64,000 nucleotides of DNA. Source: Onthophagus taurus. Lineage: Eukaryota > Arthropoda > Insecta > Coleoptera > Scarabaeidae. Position 1 is the stretch's first letter, and each line of letters starts with the position of its first letter. This document shows, piece after piece, positions 45,943-60,400 of the stretch. The notes under the pieces are model-generated. The model saw nothing but the letters and a program-made list of their open reading frames with translations. It had not been told where the DNA came from and did not search any database. The position numbers and the translations under genes were made by a program. The DNA is taken from assembly GCF_036711975.1 (NCBI RefSeq), contig NC_091972.1, forward strand, positions 2,919,001 through 2,983,000, given 5' to 3'.

Positions 45943-47663
45943 TTCAAAGAAATTGTATAACTAGAAGTAGCATTGCCTATCTCCGCCCGTATACGAGATT
46001 GAAGCCAACGTTCAAGTGTTTGTTTTGGTATTGGTCCCACTGACAGTGGCGTGTATAGTTTCGGTAAAAGCAGACATACACAGTGGCGTACATGAAGAAA
46101 TATATATTACCATTATTTCTTTTTATTGAGCATGGTTGAAATGTTTATTAAGGACAGTTCTTTTGTAATTAATTAATTTATAATTGTAACCGTATAAATT
46201 GTGAACAGTTTATTTCTTACAAGTAAATTAAAGCTGATATAATTAAAATTTTACAGTACTTTCATGGTAAATATTGAAGTAAAAATATTGTATTTGCAAA
46301 TAACATTGGTATTTTGTTTAAAAATTTTTATTACATAACAAAAAACTTAACTCATAAATATAAGTTTTAAAATAACTCTCATTGATTTGAAAATAATATT
46401 TGTTTGCTTAACATATGTCAAAGCCTAGGGTCTTGATTTATTAACTTGGTTTCACTAAATATCTTTACGTAAATAAATTTTGTTATTATTAATTATATTA
46501 ATAATAACAAAATATTAATAATTTTATATTTATTTTTTATATTAATAATATATTATTATACATTATATTTCATGCCCATCAATAACATGCATCATCATAC
46601 GCATGATCTCCAAAAAGATCATAAATGTTTTGAGGCAAACTTAATAAAATGGAATTTTATTAACTTTAAAAGTATGTTCTTGTTATTGAATAATACATTT
46701 TGTCGTTTATAGTCTCTAATAATTTTTTCTCTATTTAAGTAAAGTTTGACTACAAACTCAAAAGCTTTAGTCATAAATCCCATATGTCTTTTGTATCTAT
46801 AGCATTGAAATATTACTAGTTCCTTCTACTATATTTAAACAAAATTGACAAGTAATATTAGTTTTTAGAAAATAGTAGATAGTTAAATGCATGTTGTCTA
46901 AGTTCGCAACGTCTATATTGTCCAGTGTTTCAATTTCATCATTTTTATTTTTGAGTGTTAATGAACAATTTAAAATATTAGTATAATCTCATGCCCTTTA
47001 CTGCCGGTATGTACTAATAGTTTTTTGTATTCTTGTTCAAATTGTAGTGCAGTAGGATTGTTACAATACCAACAACGTCGCCTAACTGCACTAAAAAAAT
47101 CCTTAAATAGTTTTATGACAATTTATAGTTAAATATAATTTTTTTTTCTATCATTAGGAAAACTGTAATCATTTTGAATATCTTTTTTCAGAAAAATATA
47201 CTATATTTTTTGGACTATAAGACGCACCTCAAATTTAGAGACGATTTATTGAAAAATATATTTTAATGGAACCTTCGGACCAGAAAACGCACCCAAAATT
47301 GAGTCCATTTTTCTATCTAAAAAGGTGTCTTATAGTCTAAAAACTACGGAACTACTAAAATGTTAACTTCGCCAAAGCCAAAACACAAATGCGCACACAA
47401 GCCTTGTTTACTTAGGAGAGAATTATTCATTTATTAGGGTTCGGTAAACATGGATAAACATTAATCAGGTAAATTTATTTTCAAAGAAACCATAAAAAGA
47501 TTGGCCTGTTCGGAAATACTCGGTGATCGTCGGCCGGACGGTCCGATCTGAGCGCGTCCCATTCTGGACTGACAATGAGTGAAAACGTAAACATAACACA
47601 TCGAACGCTGGCTTCAACTCTTGGTGTTTATATGTGCTTCTAGTTATACAATTTCTTTGGTTT
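45943..47663. mobile_element. Nested element of uncertain class, 1.7 kb
   Basis: Inverted ends share CAAAGAAATTGTATAACTAG and, further in, GTTGAAGCCA(G/A)CGTTC-like sequence. The interior is AT-rich. On the minus strand at about 46990-47100 a fragment reads VRRRCWYCNNPTALQFEQE, a Cys pair resembling a zinc knuckle, but the family is not recognised and stops follow soon after. Confidence 0.6.
47208..47348. mobile_element. 140-bp MITE
   Basis: The arms TTTTGGACTATAAGACGCAC and its complement near 47318-47345 (GGTGTCTTATAGTCTAAAAA) form a foldback inside the 1.7-kb element. This TATAAGACGCACC end type is common among animal MITEs (recollection, not searched). Confidence 0.65.
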
Positions 47664-47814
47664 ATTTAATATATATCCTATATATATTCAAAATAAATAA
47701 TAATCTCTTGATATAAATAATGAATTTTTTGAAATAAATACTAACACACTAGTTCGTCGGTACTAAATTAAAGTCTCACACTTTTTTGAAAAGAGCATCC
47801 AGTTTAATTTGCTT

Positions 47815-48767
47815 TTATTGTTGCTTCCTTTCTTGCAGAATCATAGCATAAGGTCGAAGGGCAGCTGTGACACTTCTTTCAACATTTGCGCTTCGATTGT
47901 AATCCCCATCTATGTCACAGAGCTCACCTGTTAACCTTTCTATAGAGGAAATGATACGAGTTAGATAGTCCGTTTTTAGGATTTTCCTATCATTTTCTTT
48001 CTCATCCTCCTCTTCTTCTTCGGGATTTTCTGATTGAGGGCGATCATATGCCTCCATCAACTCTTCTAATTCTTGATTTGAGATTGGTTATTCATGTACG
48101 TCTAACAGTCCGGTCACATCTTCAGTTGTTACGTCTTCGAATCCACATTCGCGTGTAAACCTGATAATGTCTTCGTTTATGTTAATGTTATTTACCACTT
48201 CTACACTTGCACCTTGTATAAATCCAGGAAGAAGCTTACGCCAAACGCCGTTTAAACAATTGTTTGTCACTTCGTCCCTCTTAGCTTTTGTTAAGACCTC
48301 TAAAAGCCCGTGGATTCTGGGAATAGTACACTACCATTGGCTTAAGTTTTAAAGAACCAGAAATATTTGATTCCAAGAGAACAGTCAGTCTATCCTTGGC
48401 GGCTTTAAATCCACAAGCACTACGTTCTTCTCGCGAAATAAATGTTCTCAATGGTAACTTCTTCCAATAGAGGCCTGTTTCATCAAAATTGAAGATGAGA
48501 TCTGCAAGGTAGTTCCCTTGTTCCACAATTTCTTGAAACTTTTAAAGGTAAGCTGCTGCTACATCAGCGCTCGCCGCTCGAGGTTTGAACGGATATTGGT
48601 TCGACATTTGAATCTGGTGAAGCACCCAGTGCTTGCCAAGAAAGTTTCGTCAGTGATTTCTTGCGCCTTCAAATCAGAAAAAATCAACAGTGCTTTTTGA
48701 TTGCTTGTGTTACAGGAATATTCTTTTGATTGGCATCATCAACCCACAATGCTAACATTTTTTCCAT
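47815..48767 (-). pseudogene. Tigger (pogo) transposase remnant
   Basis: The minus strand shows MEKMLALWVDDANQKNIPVT (CENP-B-type HTH helix), TDETFLASTGCFTRFKCR, then ADLIFNFDETGLYWKKLPLR with the first catalytic Asp, KDRLTVLLESNISGSLKLKP and NPRAFRGL. The text then jumps to EVTNNCLNGVWRKLLPGFI and an acidic tail (PEEEEEDEKEND), so the section with the second and third catalytic acids is deleted. Frameshifts and stops are present elsewhere. It is inactive. Confidence 0.85.
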
Positions 48768-48889
48768 TTCCTCTATATTTTTTTATTGTCGTCTGATGTC
48801 AGGCGAACCGGGGAATCCCACGCCGGCACCAACCGGCGTAATTGTGAATCGGCGTAAACCAAACCGGCGCAAAACGACGTTTACCTGTA

Positions 48890-50573
48890 CAGGGTGGTTC
48901 AAATTCGATGTCCGAATAGGCTATCTCGGAAACTATAAGAGCTAGAAAAAAAGTAGCTTACATGTCATGATCTCGTTTTTCGAGTAGTGCCAAAAACCTC
49001 AAAGCGCTACCGTCTTTTGTTTTTCTCCTAGAGGCCAAAATTGAAAATATCGTAAAACCAGCAAGTGCAATTATCTTGGTTATTATTATAGGTGGAGTAT
49101 TATAATTAAGACATTATATGGGCACTTTTTTGCAGAGAATTTGATGACGTAATTAAAAAAATTTTTGCGGTTTTAGATTTTGAGATATTGTGACAATTTT
49201 CGTTTTTTTAAATGGAAACAACCACTCATTGTTCGCTTATTAAATTCGTTATTTTTTTCTGATTACAAAAATATGGGGTTAGATAGGTCTATTTCTTATT
49301 GTTTTGGAATAAAGCTAAAAATAAACTTTTTTTTGGTGTCGTCAAAGAAATTAAATTTACAGTTTCCTGTAAATTATAACTAAAAATTAAAAAACATATT
49401 AACGATATTTGAAACAAATATATTTGTTGAACTATTTAATTTATATTTGTTTTACACAAAAGTTGGAACAGATTGCATTATTTCACATTTTTTATTAATA
49501 TTTAATATTATTATTAAATAAAAATTTTAAAAAAATTAAAATTAAATGACATTTGTATTCAAAAATTTTCTTTTAAAATCGATTACGAAAAGTTTAACAT
49601 GTTAGAATGTTAATTAGAAAATAAAGTAAATTTTATATAAATTTTTAGTAGAATAATTTTTAGTTATAGTTACAGGAAACTGTAAATTTAATTTCTTTGA
49701 CGACACTAAAAAAAGTTTATTTTTAGCTTTTTAATTTAATAATTAAATAAGAAGATAACTTCTGGTATTTAAAAACAAATAATTTTTTTAATATATAACA
49801 TTCTAACATGTTAAACTTTTCAAAATTTTCGTAATTCATCTTAAAAACAGGATTTTTAAAGTGACACATCAGAAAATTTTTTAATACAAACAAATTGCGC
49901 CATCTATCAATAATTTATTAAGTCATTAAGAATAATATTAAATATTAATAAAAAATGTGAAATAATGCAATCTATTCCAACTTTTGTATAATTACATATA
50001 TAAATTAAATAGTTCAACAAATATATTTGTTTCAAATATCAGAAATATGTTTTTTTAATTTTTAATTATTATAGTGCCGTAATTTACAGGAAACTGTAAA
50101 TTTAATTACTTGGAAGACACTAAAAGAAAAGTTAATTTTTAGCTTTATTCTAAAACAATAAGAAATAGACCTGTCAAACCCTATATTTTTATAATCAGAA
50201 AAAAATAACGAATTTAATAAGCGAATAATCAGTGGTTATTTCCATTTAAAAAAACGACCATTGTGATAATATCTCAAAATCTAAAACCGAAAAAATTTTT
50301 TTGACTACGTCATCAAATTCTCTGTAATAAAGTGTCCATATAATGTCTTAGTTATAATACTCCAGCTATAATAATAACCAAGATAATTGCACTTGCTGGT
50401 TTTACGATATTTTCAATTTTGGCCTCTAGGGGAAAAACAAAAGACGATAGCGTTTTGAGGTTTTCGACATTGGAACTTATTTAAAAAAAGAGATCAAGAC
50501 ATGTAAGCTACTTTTTTTCTAGTTCTTATAGTTTCTGAGATAGAATATTAGGACATCGAATTTGAACCACCTG
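48890..50573. mobile_element. Foldback element family B, copy 2
   Basis: Ends CAGGGTGGTTCAAATTCGAT and CAGGTGGTTCAAATTCGATG are flanked by TA. The left TA is also the target site of the Tigger element it abuts. Arms contain TAGGTCTATTTCTTATTGTT and TTACAGTTTCCTGTAAATT as in copy 1, with an additional internal inverted set. It lacks the 140-bp MITE of copy 1. Confidence 0.88.
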
Positions 50574-51427
50574 TACAGCTAAACGAAATGTTTACAGGTC
50601 TAGTGCTGCTATTACTTTAGTTTTATTTGTTATGCAGCGCTAGAGTATTGTATATTTTTATTGAGCTATAATGGACACTGCCTTCCATTAATCCGTTATA
50701 TTGAAGTTTTAGTGTAATATCAATTATATTGACACATTGCATTTTATGTGAGACAAAGTAAGTGGGTACCCCCTAGTTTTTATTATGTTTAAACAAATAA
50801 GTAATTAAATTCGTAACTAGTTTACTAAAAATCCTCTGTGGTTTTAAAACTACCAATAAAAAATAGCGTTGAAAAATTACACTGTGTAAACGTGACTTTT
50901 CATTTTACTTCTTCTAACTAAAAAATAGAGTATAGAAGGTAATTTGTTTGAAATCCAATAACTATTTTTTGTATGGATTAAGAATTTTATGCTACACTTT
51001 CATCTTCATTTTTGATTGCTTCTAAATCATATTTACTTATAAATAAAAATAAAACAATGATTTTTAATTAAAAAGATTTTTTATTTAACAAATATTCTTA
51101 CACACTATTGAATTGAATGTTTTGGAAAAAAAATGGGAATGTACACTCTGTAAATAATTGAATACAACTATTTTCATTAGATAATCATTAGTTTGGCAAT
51201 TTAGGTTTTCATTTTGAGTAAATTCTAGATCCATAACCGACACATTACCACATACAAAAAAGCAAAGAAAAAGATAATAAAGAAAAACAACATTAAAAAT
51301 TAAAAAAGAAGATGCATGCTCTATATGCTTCTATAAGACTTTCATGAAGATCAAAAATTGTATAAATTAGAAGAAAAATAATAATAGAACCACTTTTTTT
51401 AGTTTTCATTCTTAAATTTTATGTTTC
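50574..51427. other. End of CTAG-rich repeat and 3' flank of TMEM214
   Basis: 50574-50760 belongs to the CTAG-rich family (it shares AGCGCTAGAG and TTTTATTGAGCTATA with the 8985-9040 stretch). The rest is AT-rich without a gene and includes the presumed TMEM214 3' UTR. Confidence 0.5.
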
Positions 51428-54400
51428 TCATTTAATTGTACTTTGGACTTTTTCATACAACCAATAATAATATTCACTGGCCTTCTGTTGTGTTGTATTC
51501 AGTGCTTCAATGACGAGTTTTTGGACATTTTCTGGTGCTAATTGACCACTAAAATTAATTAATAACGTTATCAGTAATTGCTGACATAAAGAAATTCTGA
51601 TATCAAAAGCAGTGATAAGTTAAATATGGCTTAAATAAACATTCAAATTAGATAAAGCTGAAATAATAAAACTTACACAAAAACTTCTTGCTTTAAATAA
51701 TCTACACTTCTATTAAAATATAACACGGATGTGGACCAAACATTTTCCATTGTTTTTGAAGATTGCTCTATTAACCCAGGTGCATAAGTCTCAATCTGCA
51801 AATCAATAAGACAAATATTAATAAATCAACCAAATAAAAACATAAAAACTTACAGATTCCACAAAAATAGGGTATTTTTCTACAATTAATTCCTTCAGTC
51901 CTGCACAGGCATTGCAAAAGAACTTCCCAAATTCTTTGGTTAATTCTAAATAAGGCTCTGAATATTCAACAGCCTTTTCAGTGTATCCAGGAAATTTCTC
52001 TTGGAACTTCCCATGGGCCCAATTCGCACCTTCAATCACTTTATCACCAGCAACATTGAGGTATTCGTCAACTTTCCACTGTTTTAATGTATTGTAAGTC
52101 GTACTTCTTTCCCATTTATTACCGTTTCTTCTGATGTCATAAACGACGATGACCCCCGAAACAAAAACCGTCAAGAAAATGAGCGCTTTATACGGGAATC
52201 CACTGGTCTTCTTTCGTGCCATTTTCCCACGGATTTTCTAAAAACCGTACATTCTAAGTATATAAGTGGTAAAATGCGTTTAAAAATATTCGCAAACGCA
52301 GAAAAAATTAACGTCAAACGGTTGTCATCGTATTAGAGAAACAAAACGCGAAATGAAAACGCCTACTTAATTAAAAACTTACCTGTCAATCAACTAGGAA
52401 ATCGAATAGAAATGTTTAGAAAGTTTTTATTTTTTTTTGCGATAGAAATTGTCGAGTTTAAAGCGGTGATGTTTTCGCTTTCGTTTAGTCTCGCTCGAAT
52501 GAAAAGATATCGACCAATTATCCGATTTGAAATACGATTGGGTCTCGGAATTCTTCGTCGAAACTTTGCACATGCGTATTTAAATAACGCGCGCATTTTA
52601 ACTGCCATAAATGGTAATAATTGCGAATAATAAACGATTCTTTTAATTAGAGATGATTCGTTATTAATATAACGGTGTTAAAGGTGGTGTTTTCAATCAA
52701 TTCAATTATTTATAGTCCCACATTTGTATATTACCCATTTCAAAGGACGCTTAATCCAGTGGTGTATTTAAATTTTTTGCGAAAAAAATTCTTGATTCGT
52801 TTCTGTATTTGGTCTCTTGAAGTGGCGACCCATTTCAGAGAGAATAACGACAGCCCATTTTAAGACGAAGGTACGAAATATCAATATTATTTACAGAAAC
52901 CTTAGATATTGAACAGAAAGTGGTTTTCACGAAACTTGAATCTTGATTGTTATGGGAGATATTAATGCAAACGTGGAGGCGTGCAACGAAGGGCTAGAAC
53001 ATGTTATGGAATTGGAGAAATGAATGGAAATGGATTTTCTGCGCCAGCTATGACCTTATGATTGATGGTACTCTGTTCCAACATAAGAACTGGCATTGGG
53101 TATCGAATGACACCGCTGTAGAGAACCAAATAGACCATATAGCACTGAGCAAGAAGTGTAGAGAGTCTTTAATGGATGTTAGGAACAAACGAGAAACCGA
53201 CTAAGTCAGTGACCACTACATTGTTGTCAAAAACTGCAGATTGTGGCAGAAATTGTCAGAAAAAATTTAGACTTTAAAACATAATACAAAAATTCTAATA
53301 ACTGTTATGAAAAAACATGTCAGAGACAAACGATAAGGATGTACTTAAACCACAATCATTTACAGAAGGGTTAGAACATGTTATGGGAACGCATGGAATT
53401 GGAGAAATGAATGGAAATGGATTTTCTGCCCCAGCTATGACCTTATGATTGATGGTACTCTGCTCCAACATAAGAACTGGCATTGAGTATCAAATGACAC
53501 CGCTGCAGAGAACCAAATTTACCATATAGCACTGAGCAAGAAGTTTAGAGAGTGTTTAATGGATGTTAAGAACAAACGAGGAACCGACTAAGTCAGTGAC
53601 CACTACATTGTTGTCACAAATTGCAGATTGTGGCAGAAATTGTCAGAAAAAATTTAGAAATTAAAACAGAATAAAAAAAATCTGATAACTGTTGTGAAAA
53701 AACATGTCAGAGACAAACGATAAGAATGTACTTAAACCACAATCATTTACAGAAGGGTTAGAACATGTTATGGAAACGCATGGAATTGGAGAAATGAATG
53801 GAAATTGATTTTCTGCCCCAGCTATGACCTTATGATTGATGGTACTCTGCTCCAACATAAGAACTGGAATTGAGTATCAGATGACACCGCTGTAGAGAAC
53901 CAAATTTTCCATTTAGCACTGAGCAAGAAGTTTAGAGAGTGTTTAATGGATGTTAAGAACAAACGAGGAACCGACTAAGTCAGTGACCACTACATTGTTG
54001 TCACAAATTGCAGATTGTGGCAGAAATTGTCAGAAAAAATTTAGAAATTTAAAACACAATAAAAAAATTCTAATAACTTTTGTGGAAAAACATGTCAGAG
54101 ACAAACGATAAGAATGTACTTAAACCGCAATCATTTACAGAAGGGTTAGAACATGTTATGGGAACGCATGGAATTGGAGAAATGAATGGAAATTGATTTT
54201 CTGCGCCAGCTATGACCTTATGATTGATGGTACTCTGTTCCAACATAAGAACTAGCATTGGGTATCAGATGACACCGCTGTAGAGAACCAAATTTTCCAT
54301 TTAGCACTGAGCAAGAAGTTTAGAGAGTGTTTAATGGATGTTAAGAACAAACGAGGAACCGACTAAGTCAGTGACCACTACATTGTTGTCACAAATTGCA

Positions 54401-57400
54401 GATTGTGGCAGAAATTGTCAGAAAAAATTTAGAAATTAAAACAGAATAAAAAAAATCTGATAACTGTTGTGAAAAAACATGTCAGAGACAAACGATAAGA
54501 ATGTACTTAAACCACAATCATTTACAGAAGGGTTAGAACATGTTATGGAAACGCATGGAATTGGAGAAATGAATGGAAATTGATTTTCTGCCCCAGCTAT
54601 GACCTTATGATTGATGGTACTCTGCTCCAACATAAGAACTGGAATTGAGTATCAGATGACACCGCTGTAGAGAACCAAATTTTCCATTTAGCACTGAGCA
54701 AGAAGTTTAGAGAGTGTTTAATGGATGTTAAGAACAAACGAGGAACCGACTAAGTCAGTGACCACTACATTGTTGTCACAAATTGCAGATTGTGGCAGAA
54801 ATTGTCAGAAAAAATTTAGAAATTTAAAACACAATAAAAAAATTCTAATAACTTTTGTGGAAAAACATGTCAGAGACAAACGATAAGAATGTACTTAAAC
54901 CGCAATCATTTACAGAAGGGTTAGAACATGTTATGGGAACGCATGGAATTGGAGAAATGAATGGAAATTGATTTTCTGCGCCAGCTATGACCTTATGATT
55001 GATGGTACTCTGTTCCAACATAAGAACTAGCATTGGGTATCAGATGACACCGCTGTAGAGAACCAAATTTTCCATTTAGCACTGAGCAAGAAGTTTAGAG
55101 AGTGTTTAATGGATGTTAAGAACAAACGAGGAACCGACTAAGTCAGTGACCACTACATTGTTGTCACAAATTGCAGATTGTGGCAGAAATTGTCAGAAAA
55201 AATTTAGAAATTAAAACAGAATAAAAAAAATCTGATAACTGTTGTGAAAAAACATGTCAGAGACAAACGATAAGAATGTACTTAAACCACAATCATTTAC
55301 AGAAGGGTTAGAACATGTTATGGGAACCCATGGAATTGGAGAAATTAATGGAAATGGATTTTCTGCCCCAGCTATGACCTTATGATTGATGGTACTCTGC
55401 TCCAACATAAGAACTGGCATTGGGTATCGAATAACACCGCTGTAGAGAACCAAATAGACCAGGTAGCACTGCGCAAGAAGTTTAGAGGGTTTTTAATGGA
55501 TGTTAGGAACAAACGAGGAACCGACTAAGTCAGTGACCACTACATTGTTGTTACAAATTGCAGATTGTGGTAGAAATTGTCAGAAAAAATTTAGACTTTA
55601 AAACATAATAAAAAATTTCTGATAACTGTTGTGAAAAAACATGTCAGAGACAAACGATAAGAATGTACTTAAACCACAATCATTTATAGAAGGGTTAGAA
55701 CATGTTATGGGAATCCATGGAATTGGAGAAATTAATGGAAATGGATTTTCTGCCCCAGCTATGACATTATGATTGATGGTACTCTGCTCCAACATAAGAA
55801 CTGGCATTGAGTATCAAATGACACCGCTGTAGAGAACCAAATTTTCCATATAGCACTGAGCAAGAAGTTTAGAGAGTCTTTAATGGATGTTAGGAACAAA
55901 CGAGGAACCTACTAAGTCAGTGACCACTACATTGTTGTCACAAACTGCAGATTGTGGCAGAAATTGTCAGAAAAAAATTAGACTTTAAAACATAATAAAA
56001 AAATTCTGATAACTGTTGTGAAAAAACATGTCAGAGACAAACGATAAGAATGTACTTAAACCACAATCATTTACAGAAGGGTTAGAACATGTTATGGGAA
56101 CGCATGGAATTGGAGAAATGAATGGAAATGGATTTTCTGCGCCAGCAATGACCTTATGATTGATGGTACTCTGCTCCAACATAAGAACTGGCATTGGGTA
56201 TCGAATGACACCGCTGTAGAGAACCAAATTTACCATATAGCACTGAGCAAGAAGTTTAGAGAGTCTTTAATGGATGTTAGGAACAAACGTGGAACCGACT
56301 AAGTTAGTGACCACTACATTGTTGTCACAAATTGCAGATTGTGGCAGAAATTGTCAGAAAAAATTTAGACTTTAAAACATAATAAAAAAATTCTGATAAC
56401 TGTTGTGAAAAAACATGTCAGAGACAAACGATAAGAATGTACTTAAACCACAACCATTTACAGAAGGGTTAGAACATGTTATGGGAACCCATGGAATTGG
56501 AGAAATCAATGGAAATGTATTTTCTGCGCCAGCTATGACCTTATGATTGATGGTACTCTGTTCCAACATAAGAACTGGCATTGAGTATCAAATAACACCG
56601 CTGTAGAGAACCAAATAGACCATATAGCACTGAGCAAGAAGTTTAGAGAGTCTTTAATGGACGTTAGGAACAAACGAGGAACCGACTAAGTCAGTGACCA
56701 CTACATTGTTGTCACAAACTGCAGATTGTGGCAGAAATTGTCAGAAAAAATTTAGACTTTAAAACATAATAAAAAATTCTTATAACTGTTGTGAAAAAAC
56801 ATGTCAGAGACAAACGATAAGAATGTACTTAAACCACAATCATTTACAGAAGGGTTAGAACATGTTATGGGAACGCATGGAATTGGAGAAATGAATGGAA
56901 ATGGATTTTCTGCGCCAGCTATGACCGTATAATTGATGGTACTCTGTTCCAACATAAGAACTGACATTGGGTATCGAATAACACCGCTGTACAGAACCAA
57001 ATAGACCAGATAGCACTGAGTAAGAAGTTTAGAGAGTCTTTAATGGATGTTAGGAACAAACGAGGAACCGACTAAGTCAGTGACCACTACATTGTTGTCA
57101 CAAACTGCAGATTGTGGCAGAAATTGTCAGAAAAAAAATAGACTTTAAAACATAATACAAAAATTCTGATAACTATTGTGAAAAAACATGTCAGAGACAA
57201 ACGATAAGAATGTACTTAAACCACAATCATTTACAGGAAGAAGGGTTGGAACATGTTATGGGAACGCATGGAATTGGAGAAATGAATGGAAATGGATTTT
57301 CTGCGCCAGCTATGACCTTATGATTGATGGTACTCTGTTCCAACATAAGAACTGGCATTGAGTATCAAATGACACCGCTGTAGAGAACCAAATTTACCAT

Positions 57401-60400
57401 ATAGCAGTGAGCAAGAAGTTTAGAGTCTGTAATGGATGTTAGGAACAAACGAGGAACCGACTAAGTCAGTGACCACTACATTCTTGTCACAAGCTGCAGA
57501 TTGTGGCAGAAATTGTCAGAAAAAATTTAGACTTTAAAACATAATAAAAAAATTCTGATAACTGATGTAAAAAACATGTCAGAGACAAACGATAAGAATG
57601 TACTTAAACCACAATCATTTACAGAAGGGTTAGAACATGTTATGGGAAGACATGGAATTGGAGAAATGAATGGAAATGGATTTTCTGCGCCAGCTATGAC
57701 CTTATGATTGCTGGTACTCTATTCCAACATAAGAACTGGCATTGGGTATCGAATAACACCGCTGTAAAGAACCAAATGGACCACATAGCGCTGAACAATA
57801 AATTTGGAGGGTCTTTAATGGATGTTAAGAACAAAGAAGGAACCAACTGTGTCAATAGTCATTGTCGCAAACTGAAGATTGCGGCAGAAATTGTCAGAAA
57901 CATTAACTTTAAAACATAATAAAAAACATTTACCTCGATCTCATCCATAGCATCAATTAATCCTTCATCCTTCTTTTTCTTGGTCATTAAATCCTCATTT
58001 GTAACAGAAAAACTAATCAAAACATCATTAAGTACTTTTCTACCAAAGTTCTTTCGAAATCTAGTCCAATTAGCATCTGGAAATAAATTAAAAATTCATT
58101 TAAAACCCAAAAACCCCACAATTAAGCTAATTAGTGGTTTCGAAACTTTATGTTAGTATATTTCTTTAAAAAATTTAATTTTAACACTTTCTCACATTTT
58201 AATCTATTTAAATGACATAAATATAACAAGATTCGTTTGGAAACCACAACATTAAATTAACAAGATAAACCTACCAATATAATTTAATAATATAGCACTA
58301 CCAACAAGATTTTTACTATAATGTTTCGTCCATACATTAAATGTAGTTGGATCTCGAATTAAACAAGCTATAATAACATCGCAAAGTTCGTTTCGATAGG
58401 AATCCGAATCTCTTATTGTAAGCTTCTTTAAGAAAAATTCGACGAAACCGTGATATTTATCTTTGCTGTTTATAAAAAGAAGTTCCTTCAATTTTTGTTT
58501 TTGTATTTGCGCGCTGAGATCGAGCGGAGAATTTTTTTTATTCGAATAAATATATTCCATCACAAATTGGTACTGTTCCTTTGAAAGAGGTACATCGTTA
58601 AATCGGTTGATGAGATCGATGAGGTAGCCGCATATAAAACGCGAATAATTTTTCATTTCGATGAGGGGAAACATAATTTCTTGGAACACTTTGAAACCGA
58701 CGTTCAGGTCTTTGAGACCACCCATTCCTAGCGCCCATAAAATTGATAGGCCAACATTTTGTCTGTTTTGATATGACGTTCTTAAGCTGATACTTTTAGA
58801 AATGTTTGCTATCACTATTTTTGGATTGTTTAATGCTAAAAGTTGAAGGAAAAGCTTTTGGCCTATTGCAGAAAAACCATTTGTCATTTCCATAGCCATC
58901 GAACTTAAACATATATCGAAAAATAGTTCTTGATTTTTAGAATCTGCTTCTTTACAAGCTTTTTCCATTATAGCTTTTATTTGTGCTGGAATCTAATAAT
59001 AAAATAATTAAATTTAAAGACCATTGGACCGCGTTATACATCACTTGATTAAGCGACATTTTATCGTTTTTAGAGATTTTCATGCTGTCTGGACTAGCAC
59101 GAAAACTAAAAATATTCAGGAAGAGTTGTCAATGTCAACTTTAATTTTATTATACGCATTTATCTCAAAAAGTTCGAACTTTCAACTTTTAATTTTGACA
59201 TATTTGTCAACTTCATAAAAAATCCTGTAAAATGAGTCCAAACTCGACATATTTAACTTTAATATTAATGGAAATACAATCACTTCCGGTTTGAAACGTC
59301 AACGTCAATTTTGACATATTTGTCATCTTCATTAAAAAACCTTTAAAAAGAGTCCAAAGATGTCGCAAGTATCTCAAAAAACAAAAAAGTTTGAATAAAA
59401 AACATTAAACCTAAAGTTAGAGTTGTCAATGTCAACTTTAATTTTATTATTATATTCGTAATCTTCATAAAATAACCTTTAAAGTGAGTCCAAACTTGAC
59501 ACATTTATCTCAAAAAACCAAACAGTTTGAACTTCCAACTTTTAATTTTAACATATTTGTCAAGTTCATAAAAAATCCTGCAAAATGAGTCCAAACTCGA
59601 CATATTTAACTTTAATATTAATGGAAATACAATCACTTCCGGCTTGAAACGTCAACGTCAATTTTGACATATTTGTCATCTTCATTAAAAAACCTTTAAA
59701 AAGAGTCCAAAGATGACGCTCGTATCTCAAAAAACAAAAAAGTTAGAATAAAAAATATTAAACCTAAAGTTAGCAACAATGAAGATAGCAATTTAATTTT
59801 TAAATATTAATACCAACCTTAATTTTTTTTTTTTTTTTTTTATTATATTTTTGTTTTTGTGACAAATATTAAGACATTTTATAAAAATTAAGAATATATC
59901 AAAATGACATTGACATTTCAAACCGGAAATTGCTTATATCTCGAGTAATATTGGAATTAAACCCAATTACAAATATGTCAAAATTGACGTTGACATTTTT
60001 AACCGGAACTTGACCATAACTTCATTAATATTGAAGATGAATATATCGTGTTTGCACTCATTTTAAAGGATTTTCAATGAAGATTACAAATATGTCAAAT
60101 TGAAGTTGACATTTTAAACCTGAAGTTAGTTATCATATAATAGAAGTTTTATAATTGAATATGTCAAAATGACATTGACATTTCAAACCGGAAGTTGCTT
60201 ATATCTCGAGTAATATTGGAATTAAACCCAATTACAAATATGTCTAAATTGACGTTGACATTTCTAACCGGAAGTTGATCATAACTTTATTAATATTGAA
60301 GATAAATATGTCGTGTTTGTACTCATTTTAAAGGATTTTTAATGAAGATTACAAATATGTCAAAATTGAGGTTGACATTTTAAACCTGAAGTTAGTTATC

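Larger units (their letters stand above)
45834..48887 (-). mobile_element. Tigger/pogo-type element, carrying insertions
   Basis: The inverted ends CAGGTAAACGTCGTTTT(A/G)CG are flanked by TA. Subterminal ACGCCG/CGGCG boxes repeat at both ends. It carries a degraded Tigger transposase (47815-48767) and a 1.7-kb nested element (about 45943-47663). It sits in the CTAG-rich repeat, between AGCCGTCTTAAGAGAG and CAGCTAAACGAAATG. Confidence 0.85.

Noticed and set aside
46990-47100. Zinc-finger-like VRRRCWYCNN fragment as a host gene
   Set aside because: It is short, followed by stops in all frames, and lies inside a TIR-bounded element.
53295-57000. A repeated minus-strand reading frame of 62-83 codons (with MLEQSTINHKVIAGAE) in each 387-bp unit
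   Set aside because: It is antisense to the endonuclease-derived sequence, appears only because the unit is repeated, and resembles no family; the plus-strand homology explains the sequence.
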